This document shows positions 33,365 to 43,680 of a stretch of 64,000 bases of DNA, piece by piece (positions within the stretch are counted from its first letter, which is position 1; each line of letters begins with the position of its first letter). The position numbers and the translations under genes are program-made. The DNA is taken from positions 88,629 to 152,628 of the forward strand of contig NZ_SMKW01000014.1 in NCBI RefSeq assembly GCF_004348985.1. The letters are read 5' to 3'. A model generated the notes under the pieces. That model did no database searches. It was not told where the DNA came from and saw only the letters and a list, made by a program, of their open reading frames with translations. The stretch comes from Saccharopolyspora elongata (lineage in GTDB: Bacteria > Actinomycetota > Actinomycetes > Mycobacteriales > Pseudonocardiaceae).

Positions 33365-33796
33365 ATGGGATTCCCCGATCGGATCGAACGGACCACGGAC
33401 CTGGCCCATCCGCCGAGCAAGGTGTGGGCGGCGCTGACCACCGCGGAAGGACTCATCGGCTGGTTCGGCAACGACGCCACCATCGACCTGCGCCCGGGCG
33501 GGGCCGCGCGGATGAGCTGGCCCGAGGGTGACGTCGCGGACATCCGCGTCGAACGGGTCGAGGAGCCCAGGGTCTTCGGCTTCACCTGGCGGGTCGACGG
33601 CATGCCCGCGGATGATCCGCGACGGACCTACGTGGAGTTCACGCTCGAACCGACCCCGCGGGGCACCCGGCTGACCGTGGTGGAGACCGGCTTCGCGCAG
33701 CTGCCGGAAGGCAACTACCGCACCGGGTACGACTCCCACGTCGAGGGCTGGGCGCGCGAGCTGGGTGAACTGGTCGGTTACCTCGACGCCGCCTAG
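33365..33796 (+). CDS. SRPBCC (AHSA1-like) domain protein
   Basis: 143 aa with one START-like AHSA1 domain: RIERTTDLAHPPSKVWAAL, LIGWFGNDATIDLRPGG, and the C-terminal helix GYDSHVEGWARELGELV. These bind hydrophobic ligands. ATG 33365 follows CTGGAGGG. First gene of an operon with an ArsR regulator three bases downstream, an arrangement very common for this family. Confidence 0.9.
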   Translation: MGFPDRIERTTDLAHPPSKVWAALTTAEGLIGWFGNDATIDLRPGGAARMSWPEGDVADIRVERVEEPRVFGFTWRVDGMPADDPRRTYVEFTLEPTPRGTRLTVVETGFAQLPEGNYRTGYDSHVEGWARELGELVGYLDAA

Positions 33797-33799
33797 ACC

Positions 33800-34129
33800 A
33801 TGCCGCTCGATCACGAAGCGATCGCCGAGCAGGTATTCGTCGCGCTCGCCGACCCGACCCGGCGCGGGATCCTCGCCGAGCTGGCCGCCGGTGGCCCGGC
33901 CACCGCCACGGATCTGGCCGCCCGCCTGCCGATCACCCGGCAGGCGATCGCCAAGCACCTGGTGCTGCTCTCCGAAGCGGGCCTGGTGACGGCCGAACCC
34001 GGCGAGCGACGGCGGGTGCGCTACCGGCTGCGCTCCGAGCCGATGCGCGTGGCGCAGCAGTTCCTGGGCGCGCTGGCCCGCGACTGGGACGGCCCGCTCG
34101 ACGCGCTGAAGAAACACCTCGACCAGTGA
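33800..34129 (+). CDS. ArsR-type HTH repressor
   Basis: 109 aa winged helix: VALADPTRRGILAELA, recognition helix LPITRQAIAKHLVLL, wing GERRRVRYRL. No metal-binding Cys pair, so it is the non-metal SRPBCC-linked class. It probably binds the GGTTGC dyad at 33324-33341 and represses its own operon. Confidence 0.92.
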   Translation: MPLDHEAIAEQVFVALADPTRRGILAELAAGGPATATDLAARLPITRQAIAKHLVLLSEAGLVTAEPGERRRVRYRLRSEPMRVAQQFLGALARDWDGPLDALKKHLDQ

Positions 34130-34181
34130 GTCGGCGCCCCGAAAGCACAGGAACGGAAACCGGGAAACGGAGGACGGCACG

Positions 34182-34922
34182 ATGAACGAGTCGACGAACG
34201 CCGCGTTGCCGAAGGTGGTCGACCGCGTCGCCTGGCAGGCCGAACTGGATGCGCTGCGGGTCCGGGAGAAGGCCCACACTCGCGAAGGCGACGCGATCGC
34301 CGCGGCCCGTCGCCGGCTGCCGATGGTGGAGGTGGACGCCGCGATCCAGCTGATCGGCCCGGACGGCCCGGTCAGCCTGCTGGCTGCGTTCGAAGGCCGG
34401 CGGCAGCTGATCGCGTACTTCCACATGTGGCACGACGACCAGCCCGCGGCCGAGCAGTGCGAGGGCTGCACGTTCTACAACGGGCAGGTCCGCGAGCGCT
34501 CCCACCTGCACACCCGGGACGCGACCTACGCCACCTTCTGCTACGGCCCGTACGAGCAGAGCGTGCGCTACCGGGACTTCATGGGCTGGGACGGGCCGTG
34601 GTACTCGGTGCGGGAGTGCGCCGAGGAGCTGCTGGCCGGTCGCCGGGTCGGGGTGTTCTACCTGGTGTGCTACTTGCGCGAGGGCGATCGGGTGTTCGAG
34701 ACCTACTGGACCACCGGCCGCGGCGCCGAGGTGCTCGACAACAACTACGCGCTGCTGGACCGCACCGTCTACGGCCGGCAGGAAACCTGGGAGGACTCGC
34801 CCGCCGGGTGGCCGCAGCACTGGGACGTCGACCGCGACACGCTCCGCGTCCGCGGGCGGCCCACGGCCCAGTGGGCCCGCCTGGAAGCCGGGCGCTCCGA
34901 CGACCTCGGCGACCGGAGCTGA
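34182..34922 (+). CDS. DUF899 thioredoxin-like protein
   Basis: 246 aa with AEQCEGCTFYNGQV (CxxC) and YFHMWHDDQP, as in the DUF899 family, which has a thioredoxin-like fold and uncertain activity. Starts 52 bp after the repressor gene with GGAGGACGGC before the ATG, so it is likely the third gene of the operon. A hairpin terminator follows. Confidence 0.88.
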   Translation: MNESTNAALPKVVDRVAWQAELDALRVREKAHTREGDAIAAARRRLPMVEVDAAIQLIGPDGPVSLLAAFEGRRQLIAYFHMWHDDQPAAEQCEGCTFYNGQVRERSHLHTRDATYATFCYGPYEQSVRYRDFMGWDGPWYSVRECAEELLAGRRVGVFYLVCYLREGDRVFETYWTTGRGAEVLDNNYALLDRTVYGRQETWEDSPAGWPQHWDVDRDTLRVRGRPTAQWARLEAGRSDDLGDRS

Positions 34923-34931
34923 GCACGCCGA

Positions 34932-34972
34932 GCTGATCGGCCGGAACCGCACGGCGCATCCGGCCGATCAGC
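34932..34972 (+). terminator. Hairpin after the DUF899 gene
   Basis: Perfect 14-bp arms GCTGATCGGCCGGA (34932-34945) and TCCGGCCGATCAGC (34959-34972), 13-nt loop, no T-tract. Probable terminator for the SRPBCC-ArsR-DUF899 operon. Confidence 0.65.
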
Positions 34973-34990
34973 CGGATGCGCGCTGGAAAT

Positions 34991-35020
34991 TTGTCTGACG
35001 ACTGATGTCTGCCCTAGGGT
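34991..35020 (+). promoter_or_regulatory. Promoter of the GntR-MFS operon
   Basis: Minus-35 TTGTCT (34991-34996), 18-bp spacer, minus-10 TAGGGT (35015-35020), 20 bp before the ATG with CGGAGG between. TGTCTG occurs twice (34992 and 35006), which could be part of the operator for the encoded repressor. Confidence 0.55.
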
Positions 35021-35039
35021 TTCGCCCGGAGGTGTTGGT

Positions 35040-35729
35040 ATGCGAGTCGTCGGGCACCGGTCCTCCGTGGACGAGGTCATCGCCGCGCTCAACGAGCAGC
35101 TCTCCGGTGGGGCCTGGGCTCCCGGTGAGCGGATTCCGACCGAGCTGGAGCTGGTCGCCGAGCTGGGGGTCAGCCGGACCGTCGTCCGGGAGGCCGTGCG
35201 GGCGCTCGTGCACCTCGGGCGGCTGGAATCCCGCCAGGGCGCCGGGACGTTCGTCGTGTCCACCGCCGATCCGGCGCCGATGCTGCGGCAGTTGCGGCTC
35301 GCCGGGGTCCGGGACGTCTTCGAGGTGCAGCTCGCCTACGACGTGCAGGCCGCCCGGTTAGCCGCGATGCGTCGCGACGACACCGACATCCAGCGGCTGC
35401 GCGAGCTGCTCGACCTCCGCGACCGCGCGGACTCGCCCGAGACCTTCGCCGCCGCCGACGTCGACTTCCACGCCGCGGTCGTGGCGGCGGCACGCAACCC
35501 GGTGCTCTCGGAGATGTACCGCTACCTCAGCGAACGTCTCCAGGAGAGCCTGGAAACGGTCCGCGCGGACGCCGCGCTGTCCGAAGGCGGGCCGGTCACC
35601 CACCGGGCGCTGCTGGAGGCCATCGTCGACGGTGACCCGGAGGCCGCCGCGGCGGCCGCGCATGCCGTGATTAAGCCGAGCCTGACGTCCCTCGGGGGCG
35701 TTCTCGACGAGAGGGGAAACGCGCAGTGA
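35040..35729 (+). CDS. FadR-type GntR regulator (FCD domain)
   Basis: 229 aa. N-terminal winged helix with GERIPTELELVAELGVSRTVVREAVRAL (key elements PTELELV and SRTVVREA) and a C-terminal all-helical FCD effector domain (about 85-220) with a metal/ligand-binding Asp/His set (VDFHAAVVAAARNP, THRALLEAI). It likely represses the MFS transporter gene that overlaps it by 4 bp. The effector is unknown, usually a small organic acid. Confidence 0.92.
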   Translation: MRVVGHRSSVDEVIAALNEQLSGGAWAPGERIPTELELVAELGVSRTVVREAVRALVHLGRLESRQGAGTFVVSTADPAPMLRQLRLAGVRDVFEVQLAYDVQAARLAAMRRDDTDIQRLRELLDLRDRADSPETFAAADVDFHAAVVAAARNPVLSEMYRYLSERLQESLETVRADAALSEGGPVTHRALLEAIVDGDPEAAAAAAHAVIKPSLTSLGGVLDERGNAQ

Positions 35730-36964
35730 GCACCCGAGTCCAGCAGGCACCGGCATCCCCGGTGGGCACCGCCGTGGCCGCCACCCTGGTGCTGGTCGTG
35801 CTGGTGGCGCTGGCGCTGCGGCCGCCGTTCACCGCGGTCGCCCCGCTGCTGGAGCAGATCCAGCAGGACCTGGGCGTGTCGAACACCTTCGGCGGCGTGC
35901 TGACGACGCTGCCCGTGGTGTGCCTGGGGGTGTTCGCGTTCGTCGCGCCGAAGCTCCGGCAGCGCTTCGGCGACGAGAAGGTACTGGTCGGCTGCCTGAT
36001 CGTGCTGCTGATCGGCAACTCGCTGCGCGCGCTGGGATCGATCTGGACGCTGCTGGCCGGGACCGTCGTGGTCGGCGCCGGGATCGCGGTGGCGAACGTG
36101 GCGCTGCCGGGCCTGATCAAGCGGGACTTCCCGCACAAGGTGCCGGTGATCACGGCGGTCTACACGATGTGCCTGACGCTGGGCGGCGCGATCGCGGCGA
36201 GCGTGGTCGTGCCGCTGGGCGCCGCGCTGTCGTCCGCCTGGCGCGCTCCGCTCGGGATCCTCGCGGTTCCCGTCCTGCTGGCCCTGGTGATCAGCCTCTT
36301 CGCGCTGCGGCGCAGCTCCGGCGCGCCGCCGCAGCCCTCCAGCGGCGGCCGGTTGTGGCGGAACCCGCTGGCCTGGCAGGTCACCGTCTTCATGGGTGTG
36401 CAGTCGGCGATGGCCTACGTCACGTTCGGCTGGCTGCCGACGATGCTGCAGAGCCGGGGCATGAGTGCCGGGCTCGCCGGCCTGGCGCTGGGCATCCAGG
36501 CCGCGGTGCAGGCCGTCGGCTCGATGAGCGTGCCCGTGCTGTGCCACCGGCTCCGCGACCAGCGCCTGATCGCCGTGGTGCTGGCGGTACTGCTCATGCT
36601 CGGCTTCACCGGGATCCTCGTCGGCCCGACCGCCGGGCTGTGGCCGTCGGTGGTCGTGCTCGGCCTGGCGCAGGGCGCGGCGTTCGGCTTGGCGCTGACG
36701 TTGTTCGGGCTGCGCTCGCCGGACAGCGACACCACGACTGCGCTGTCCGGGATGGCGCAGGGCGGCGGGTACCTCATCGCCGCGGCCGGTCCGCTGCTGA
36801 TCGGGCTGCTGCACGACGTGACCGGCGGCTGGATCGCGCCGCTGGTGCTGCTGCTGGGTTGCTCGACGATCTGGCTCTGCACGGGCCTGCTGGCCGGGCG
36901 GCCCGTCCAGGTGCCTTCGGTGATCGACGCGCAACGCGGCGGTGACCTCACAACGCCGCTGTAA
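35726..36964 (+). CDS. MFS transporter, CynX/NimT type
   Basis: 412 aa with 12 membrane helices. ALRPPFTAVAPLLEQI at the first helix and LPGLIKRDFPHKVPVITAVYT are typical for CynX/NimT-type carriers (cyanate, 2-nitroimidazole). GTG overlaps the regulator stop. Substrate unknown; regulation by the upstream GntR protein is likely. Confidence 0.9.
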   Translation: MSTRVQQAPASPVGTAVAATLVLVVLVALALRPPFTAVAPLLEQIQQDLGVSNTFGGVLTTLPVVCLGVFAFVAPKLRQRFGDEKVLVGCLIVLLIGNSLRALGSIWTLLAGTVVVGAGIAVANVALPGLIKRDFPHKVPVITAVYTMCLTLGGAIAASVVVPLGAALSSAWRAPLGILAVPVLLALVISLFALRRSSGAPPQPSSGGRLWRNPLAWQVTVFMGVQSAMAYVTFGWLPTMLQSRGMSAGLAGLALGIQAAVQAVGSMSVPVLCHRLRDQRLIAVVLAVLLMLGFTGILVGPTAGLWPSVVVLGLAQGAAFGLALTLFGLRSPDSDTTTALSGMAQGGGYLIAAAGPLLIGLLHDVTGGWIAPLVLLLGCSTIWLCTGLLAGRPVQVPSVIDAQRGGDLTTPL

Positions 36965-36992
36965 CCGGCGGTGAGCCGGATTTCACGGCCGC

Positions 36993-37019
36993 GTAACAGC
37001 GGAACGGGCCGCCGGAAAC
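36993..37019 (+). promoter_or_regulatory. Weak GlnR-box candidate before amtB
   Basis: GTAAC (36993-36997) and GAAAC (37015-37019) are in phase 22 bp apart, as in GlnR sites built of GTnAC and GAAAC half-sites spaced 11 bp. The middle half-site (ACGGG) is poor. GlnR is the usual activator of amtB in actinomycetes, which makes the site plausible but not certain. Confidence 0.35.
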
Positions 37020-37066
37020 AGGCATTCCTCAGGATGCGGGCCAACTCGGTCGCATCGGGAGGCAAT

Positions 37067-38742
<1,676 letters not shown>

Positions 38743-38762
38743 TCCCGTTTCCCGACCGAGCC

Positions 38763-38796
38763 GGAGGGCGCCGCCGATCGATCGGCGGCGCCCTCC
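38763..38796 (+). terminator. Perfect 34-bp palindrome after glnK
   Basis: Two 17-bp arms meet at 38779/38780 (centre CCGATCGATCGG, flanks GGAGGGCGCCG). It starts 20 bp after the glnK stop and would give a very stable hairpin, followed by GCGTTCT. It marks the end of the amtB-glnK operon. Confidence 0.75.
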
Positions 38797-38811
38797 GCGT
38801 TCTGCGGCTCC

Positions 38812-38863
38812 GGGCTCGTGAGCGTTTTGGAGTGCCATGGCGATACAAACCGCTCACGAGCCC
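38812..38863. repeat. GTGAGCGTTTTGG palindrome, copy 3 of the TGCCAT-core family
   Basis: Arms GGGCTCGTGAGCG (38812-38824) and CGCTCACGAGCCC (38851-38863) are perfect over 13 bp; pairing extends inward with one mismatch. The core TTTTGGAGTGCCATGGCG is close to the core of 8223-8266 although the arms differ. This shows a conserved centre with diverging but self-complementary arms. Confidence 0.8.
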
Positions 38864-39024
38864 CCGCGCGCGACCGGCTTGCCTGAGTGGATTTCGCCGG
38901 ACCACTCGGTGGCGAGTGCGTAACACTACGCAGCCGTACTCAGGGGGCTTCACGGTCTCGCCGGGCCCGCTCGGACGGCAGACTCCTAAGTGCGACGCGG
39001 CGACAAGGGGGAACCGGAGGGGGC

Positions 39025-39196
39025 CCCGCCCGTACTGGGGGTCGGGCGGGAAACACCGGGCTTCGCGTTCGCGACGGGGGAGCCGCGTGGGTGACCGGGG
39101 GGACACGGTCGCCCACGCGGATCGGGTGCGGTATCTCGTGGCGCCCCAGGGGGATGGTGGGAAGGCGGTTCGTTCGGGGAGAGCGAGCCGCCTTCC
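39025..39196 (-). ncRNA. Three-hairpin structured region, candidate small RNA
   Basis: Three strong hairpins in tandem in a 526-bp gene-free gap: 39025-39050 (arms CCCGCCCG/CGGGCGGG), 39083-39120 (15-bp stem with one G:T) and 39160-39196 (GGAAGGCGG/CCGCCTTCC extended by wobble pairs to 16 bp). On the minus strand all three loops are C-rich (ACCCCCAGTA, TGTCCCCCC, TCCCC), recalling the C-loop hairpins of the actinobacterial 6C RNA. On the plus strand the last hairpin is followed by GCTTTTGCG and could end a leader before 39269. Strand and identity are guesses. Confidence 0.3.
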
Positions 39197-39268
39197 GCTT
39201 TTGCGTTCGGTGGCGTTGCGCACTCGGCCCGTCCGCCAAGATCGATCACGCGTAACCTGGACGCCGTC

Positions 39269-39853
39269 GTGGACATATCGGACGTACTCCCCTCGGCCAC
39301 CAGCCCGCCGCCGACGGTGCGCATCGGGCGGCGTTCGCTCGTCGTACTGGCCGGCCTGCCGGGCGCGGGCAAGAGCACGGTGCTCGGAAAGCTCCGCGGT
39401 GGCGCGGACATCTCGACGCTGGACTCCGACCAGGTTCGCGCCGTCCTGCGCAAGGTCCTGCCGAGCCGCCTGCCCTACCGCTACTACCGCCCGCTGGTGC
39501 ACCTGGTGCACCGCAGCCGCATAGCCTGGCGGTGCGCGCGCACGTCCGGACCGGTCGTCGCGCACGAGCCCGCGACCCGCGCCACCACCCGCGCGTTGCT
39601 GCTGACCTTCGCCTGGCTCACCGGACGGCAGCGGGTGCTGGTGTGGCTGCACGTGGACCCGCGCGAGGCGCTGGCCGGGCAGCGGGCGCGCGGCCGGCTG
39701 ATCCGGCCCGGATCGTTCCTCCGGCACGTGCACCGGGCCGAACGGATGCACCAGCAGCTGCGCGACGGCGCGACCCCGCGGGGCTGGCACCGGGTGCACC
39801 TGTTCACCCGGAACCAGGTCGCCGACGGCCTCCGGCTGGACGTCGTAGCGTGA
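39269..39853 (+). CDS. P-loop kinase-like AAA protein
   Basis: 194 aa. VVLAGLPGAGKSTVLGKL is a Walker A; LDSDQVRAVLRK follows as in zeta-toxin/adenylylsulfate-kinase-like proteins, and VLVWLHVDPREAL is the Walker B-like strand, followed by a basic lid (GQRARGRLIRP). Probably phosphorylates a small molecule; substrate unknown. GTG start with no clear ribosome site. It occupies the place where glnD is expected. Confidence 0.75.
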   Translation: MDISDVLPSATSPPPTVRIGRRSLVVLAGLPGAGKSTVLGKLRGGADISTLDSDQVRAVLRKVLPSRLPYRYYRPLVHLVHRSRIAWRCARTSGPVVAHEPATRATTRALLLTFAWLTGRQRVLVWLHVDPREALAGQRARGRLIRPGSFLRHVHRAERMHQQLRDGATPRGWHRVHLFTRNQVADGLRLDVVA

Positions 39854-40157
39854 CTTGCGTCCCGTTGTGCCGGGCCACCGCCCCGCTCCCCGATGGCGAT
39901 CGCTAGGCTGGATGTTCGGCGCAGCGGCAGGATGCCGCGGCGCCAGGCTGAGAATGATCGAGCTGCGGGTGACTGGCAACAGGGTGTGCGTCCAGCTGAG
40001 CGCGCGGTTCGAAATGCGCAAGCGGCGCCCCGCGGCGATCTAGGGCTCACGAGCCGACGCCTCGCCGATCACCCCGGACCCCGGGCGGGTAGTTGCAGGG
40101 CCGTTTCCGCAGACCATCAGCCCCCTGCCGAGTCCACCGAGGAGATCCGCTTCCAGC
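39854..40157 (+). other. Long leader of the DEAD-box helicase gene
   Basis: 304 bp with no supported ORF. Several short GC hairpins are possible but none is outstanding. GAGGAG at 40139-40144 is 13 bp from the ATG. DEAD-box genes of this class often have long leaders used in cold or autoregulatory control; that is analogy, not evidence from this sequence. Confidence 0.35.
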
Positions 40158-41903
40158 ATGTCGACATTCGACGAACTTGACCTTGACCCGCGCGTCCGCC
40201 AGACGCTCACCGAGATCGGCTACGAGACCCCGTCGCCGATCCAGGAGAAGACCATCCCGCTGCTGCTGGAGGGTCGCGACGTGCTGGGCCTGGCCCAGAC
40301 CGGCACCGGCAAGACCGCCGCGTTCGCCCTGCCGATCTTGTCCCGCCTCGACCTCGACGCCACCGGCCCGCAGGCCCTGGTGCTCGCGCCCACCCGCGAG
40401 CTGGCGATCCAGGTCTCCGAGGCGTTCCAGCGCTACGCCGCGCACATCCCCGGCTTCCACGTGCTGCCGATCTACGGCGGCACCAGCTACGGCCCGCAGC
40501 TCGCCGGCCTGCGCCGCGGCGCGCACGTCGTCGTCGGCACCCCCGGCCGGTTGATCGACCACCTGGAGAAGGGCTCGCTCGACCTGACCGGGCTCAAGAA
40601 CCTGGTGCTCGACGAGGCCGACGAGATGCTGCGGATGGGCTTCATCGAGGACGTGGAGAAGATCCTGCAGTCCGTGCCGGCCAGCCGGCAGGTGGCGCTG
40701 TTCTCCGCGACCATGCCCGGCGCGATCCGCAAGATCAGCCAGAACTACCTCAACGAGCCGGTCGAGATCTCGGTCAAGACCAAGACCAGCACCGCGACCA
40801 ACATCAACCAGCGGCACGTCCCGGTGCGCGCGGCGAGCAAGCTGGACGCGCTGACCCGGATCCTCGAGGTCGAGTCGTTCGACGCGATGATCGTGTTCGT
40901 CCGCACCAAGCAGCTCACCGAGGAACTCGCCGAGAAGCTGCAGGCCCGCGGCTTCAGCGCGGCGGCGATCAACGGCGACATCGCGCAGGCGCAGCGCGAG
41001 CGCACCATCGGCCACCTCCGGGACGGCAAGATCGACATCCTGGTGGCCACCGACGTCGCCGCCCGCGGCCTCGACGTCGAGCGCATCTCGCACGTGCTCA
41101 ACTACGACATCCCGCACGACACCGAGTCCTACGTGCACCGCGTCGGCCGCACCGGCCGGGCCGGGCGCAGCGGGGAGGCGATCCTGTTCGTCTCGCCGCG
41201 CGAGCGGCACCTGCTGCGGTCGATCGAGCGGGCCACCCGCCAGCAGATCCAGCAGATGGAGCTGCCCACCATCGACGCGGTCAACGACCGCCGGCTGGCG
41301 AAGTTCGCGCAGAGCATCACCGACATCCTCGCCAAGGGCGGCCTGGAGGTCTTCCAGGAGCTGGTGGCGGAGTACGAGCGGACCCACGACGTGCCGGCCG
41401 TGGAGATCGCCGCCGCGCTGGCCGCCATGGCCCAGGGCGACCGGCCGCTGCTGCTGGACCCGGAGCCCGTCGAGCCGCCGGCCCGCCGCGACGGCTCGTC
41501 GTTCCACCCGGCCAACTCGGACACCGAGACCTACCGGGTCGAGGTCGGCCGCCGCAACCGGGTCACCCCGCGGGCCCTGGTCGGGGCGCTGGCCAACGAG
41601 GGCGGCCTGCCCAGCAAGCACATCGGGCACATCGACATCCGCAACGAGCACACCCTGATCGAACTGCCCGCCGACCTGCCGGACGAGCTGCTCAGCAAGC
41701 TGCGCAACACCCAGGTGGCCGGGCGGGGCCTGCGGATCAGCCGCGCCGACGGCGAGTTCATCAACCGCCGCCCGCGCCGCCCCGGCCGGGACGGTGCCCG
41801 CGACCGCGACCGCGACAAGCCGCGCCCGCACCGCAAGGGCCAGCGTTCGCCGCAGCCCCGCGCTGCGGGCGGCAAGCGCCGCGAGGACTTCTCGCACAGC
41901 TGA
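40158..41903 (+). CDS. deaD: DEAD-box RNA helicase (DeaD/CsdA type)
   Basis: 581 aa. Q-motif YETPSPIQEKTIP (about 22-34), GLAQTGTGKT (44-53), PTRELAIQV, VLDEADEML (DEAD 153-156), SAT, VATDVAARGLDV and HRVGRTGRAG in order. After the helicase core comes a DbpA/CsdA RNA-binding domain (about 465-545) and a basic Arg-rich tail ending RREDFSHS. It unwinds structured RNA in ribosome assembly and cold adaptation. Single gene, followed by a hairpin. Confidence 0.95.
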   Translation: MSTFDELDLDPRVRQTLTEIGYETPSPIQEKTIPLLLEGRDVLGLAQTGTGKTAAFALPILSRLDLDATGPQALVLAPTRELAIQVSEAFQRYAAHIPGFHVLPIYGGTSYGPQLAGLRRGAHVVVGTPGRLIDHLEKGSLDLTGLKNLVLDEADEMLRMGFIEDVEKILQSVPASRQVALFSATMPGAIRKISQNYLNEPVEISVKTKTSTATNINQRHVPVRAASKLDALTRILEVESFDAMIVFVRTKQLTEELAEKLQARGFSAAAINGDIAQAQRERTIGHLRDGKIDILVATDVAARGLDVERISHVLNYDIPHDTESYVHRVGRTGRAGRSGEAILFVSPRERHLLRSIERATRQQIQQMELPTIDAVNDRRLAKFAQSITDILAKGGLEVFQELVAEYERTHDVPAVEIAAALAAMAQGDRPLLLDPEPVEPPARRDGSSFHPANSDTETYRVEVGRRNRVTPRALVGALANEGGLPSKHIGHIDIRNEHTLIELPADLPDELLSKLRNTQVAGRGLRISRADGEFINRRPRRPGRDGARDRDRDKPRPHRKGQRSPQPRAAGGKRREDFSHS

Positions 41904-41909
41904 GCGGAA

Positions 41910-41941
41910 GGGTGGCCGGTTTCCCGGGAAGCCGGCCACCC
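41910..41941 (+). terminator. Hairpin after the helicase gene
   Basis: GGGTGGCCGG (41910-41919) and CCGGCCACCC (41932-41941) with an inner TTCCCGGGAA, giving a nearly continuous stem. It begins 7 bp after the stop; no T-tract. Confidence 0.65.
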
Positions 41942-42023
41942 CCACCGGGTGACGGCGCCGCCGGGTTCGCGGCCCTCGATCACGCTGGGTTCCCGCACCT
42001 GGCGGCAAGGTCACCCGGTGGCC

Positions 42024-42047
42024 GCGCCATTTCTCGCGAAATTGCGC
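42024..42047. repeat. GCGC-ATTTC-TCGC-GAAAT-GCGC palindrome
   Basis: Arms GCGCCATTTC and GAAATTGCGC around TCGC with one mismatch. Related in sequence to 1283-1310 (shared ATTTCTCG and AATTGCG). It lies between the helicase and ffh genes, 88 bp before the ffh start. Confidence 0.5.
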
Positions 42048-42135
42048 TTCCTAGCCCACGCCGGGCCGGTGACCCGGCCGGTTACCCTCGCATAGGTACC
42101 CAGGTACATCCCTCGACTCTGGAGCCCGTGAACCC

Positions 42136-43680
42136 GTGTTCGACACTCTCTCCGACCGGCTCACCTCGGTCCTGACGAACCTGCGCGGCAAGGGGCGGCT
42201 GTCCGACGCGGACATCGACGCCACCGCGCGGGAGATCCGCATCGCCCTGCTCGAAGCCGACGTGGCGCTCCCCGTGGTGCGCAACTTCATCAAGGGTGTC
42301 AAGGAGCGCGCCAAGGGTGCCGAGGTCTCGCAGGCGCTGAACCCGGCCCAGCAGGTCATCAAGATCGTCAACGAGGAGCTCGTCACCGTCCTCGGCGGCG
42401 AGACCCGGCGGCTGGAGTTCGCGAAGACGCCGCCGACCGTGATCATGCTGGCCGGTCTGCAGGGTTCCGGTAAGACGACGCTGGCCGGCAAGCTCGCCAA
42501 GTGGCTCGCCGGGCAGGGCCACACGCCGCTGCTGGTGGCCTGCGACCTGCAGCGGCCGAACGCGGTGAACCAGCTGCAGGTGGTCGGTGAGCGCGCCGGG
42601 GTGCCGGTGTACGCGCCGGAGCCCGGCAACGGCGTCGGTGACCCGGTCGAGGTGTCCCGCCGCAGCATCGAGGAGGCCCGCCGGGCGCAGCACGACATCG
42701 TCATCGTCGACACCGCCGGCCGGCTGGGCATCGACGAAGAGATGATGAAGCAGGCCGCCGACATCCGGGACGCGATCACCCCGGACGAGACCCTGTTCGT
42801 GCTGGACGCGATGATCGGCCAGGACGCGGTGAACACCGCGCAGGCCTTCCGCGACGGCGTCGGGTTCTCCGGCGTGGTGCTGACCAAGCTCGACGGCGAC
42901 GCCCGCGGTGGCGCCGCGCTGTCGGTCCGCGAGGTCACCGGCCAGCCGATCATGTTCGCCTCCAGCGGCGAGAAGCTGGAGGACTTCGACGTCTTCCACC
43001 CGGACCGGATGGCCAACCGGATCCTGGGCATGGGCGACCTGCTCACCCTCATCGAGCAGGCCGAGCAGGCCTTCGACCAGGAGCAGGCCGAGCAGGCCGC
43101 GGCGAAGCTCGGCACCGGCCAGCTGACCCTGGAGGACTTCCTGGAGCAGATGCAGGCGGTCCGCCGGATGGGCCCGCTGCAGAACCTGCTGGGCATGCTG
43201 CCGGGCGCGGGCCAGATGAAGGAGCAGCTGGCCAACTTCGACGAGAAGAGCCTGGACCGCATCCAGGCGATCATCCGCGGCATGACGCCCGCCGAGCGGG
43301 CCGACCCGAAGATCATCAACGCGTCCCGCCGCCAGCGCATCGCGCGCGGCTCCGGCGTGGCCATCAGCGAGATCAACGACCTGGTCAACCGGTTTTTCGA
43401 AGCCCGCAAGATGATGCAGCAGATGGCGGGCGGCTTCGGCTTCGGCGGTGGCGGGGGCAGCAAGAACCGCAAGGGCAAGAAGGGCAAGAAGGGCAAGAAG
43501 GGGCGCGGCCCGACGCAGCCCAAGGGCATGCGCGGCCTGCCCGGTGGTTTCCCCGGCCTGCCGCCGGGCGGCATGGGCATGCCGGGCGCGGGCCCGGACC
43601 TGTCCAAGCTGGAGGGTGGCATGAACGACCTGCCCGCCGGTTTCGACCCGTCGAAGCTGAACTTCGGCAAGAAGAAGTGA
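42136..43680 (+). CDS. ffh: Signal recognition particle GTPase Ffh
   Basis: 514 aa. N-terminal four-helix domain, GTPase motifs GLQGSGKTTLAGKLA (about 106-120), DTAGRLGID and LTKLDGDARGG, then a Met-rich M domain (about 300-440) that binds SRP RNA and signal peptides. The C-terminus is rich in Lys/Gly and Met/Pro (GKKGKKGKKG), typical for actinobacteria. GTG start. The stop overlaps the next GTG. No SRP RNA gene was seen in the window. Confidence 0.98.
   Translation: MFDTLSDRLTSVLTNLRGKGRLSDADIDATAREIRIALLEADVALPVVRNFIKGVKERAKGAEVSQALNPAQQVIKIVNEELVTVLGGETRRLEFAKTPPTVIMLAGLQGSGKTTLAGKLAKWLAGQGHTPLLVACDLQRPNAVNQLQVVGERAGVPVYAPEPGNGVGDPVEVSRRSIEEARRAQHDIVIVDTAGRLGIDEEMMKQAADIRDAITPDETLFVLDAMIGQDAVNTAQAFRDGVGFSGVVLTKLDGDARGGAALSVREVTGQPIMFASSGEKLEDFDVFHPDRMANRILGMGDLLTLIEQAEQAFDQEQAEQAAAKLGTGQLTLEDFLEQMQAVRRMGPLQNLLGMLPGAGQMKEQLANFDEKSLDRIQAIIRGMTPAERADPKIINASRRQRIARGSGVAISEINDLVNRFFEARKMMQQMAGGFGFGGGGGSKNRKGKKGKKGKKGRGPTQPKGMRGLPGGFPGLPPGGMGMPGAGPDLSKLEGGMNDLPAGFDPSKLNFGKKK

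Noticed and set aside
39269..39853. Zeta-type toxin of a toxin-antitoxin pair
   Set aside because: The P-loop and Asp motif are similar, but there is no small antitoxin gene beside it, so it is called only a P-loop kinase-like protein.
41904..42135. SRP RNA gene next to ffh
   Set aside because: The gap holds only a terminator-like hairpin and a palindrome. The conserved SRP RNA tetraloop region was not found.
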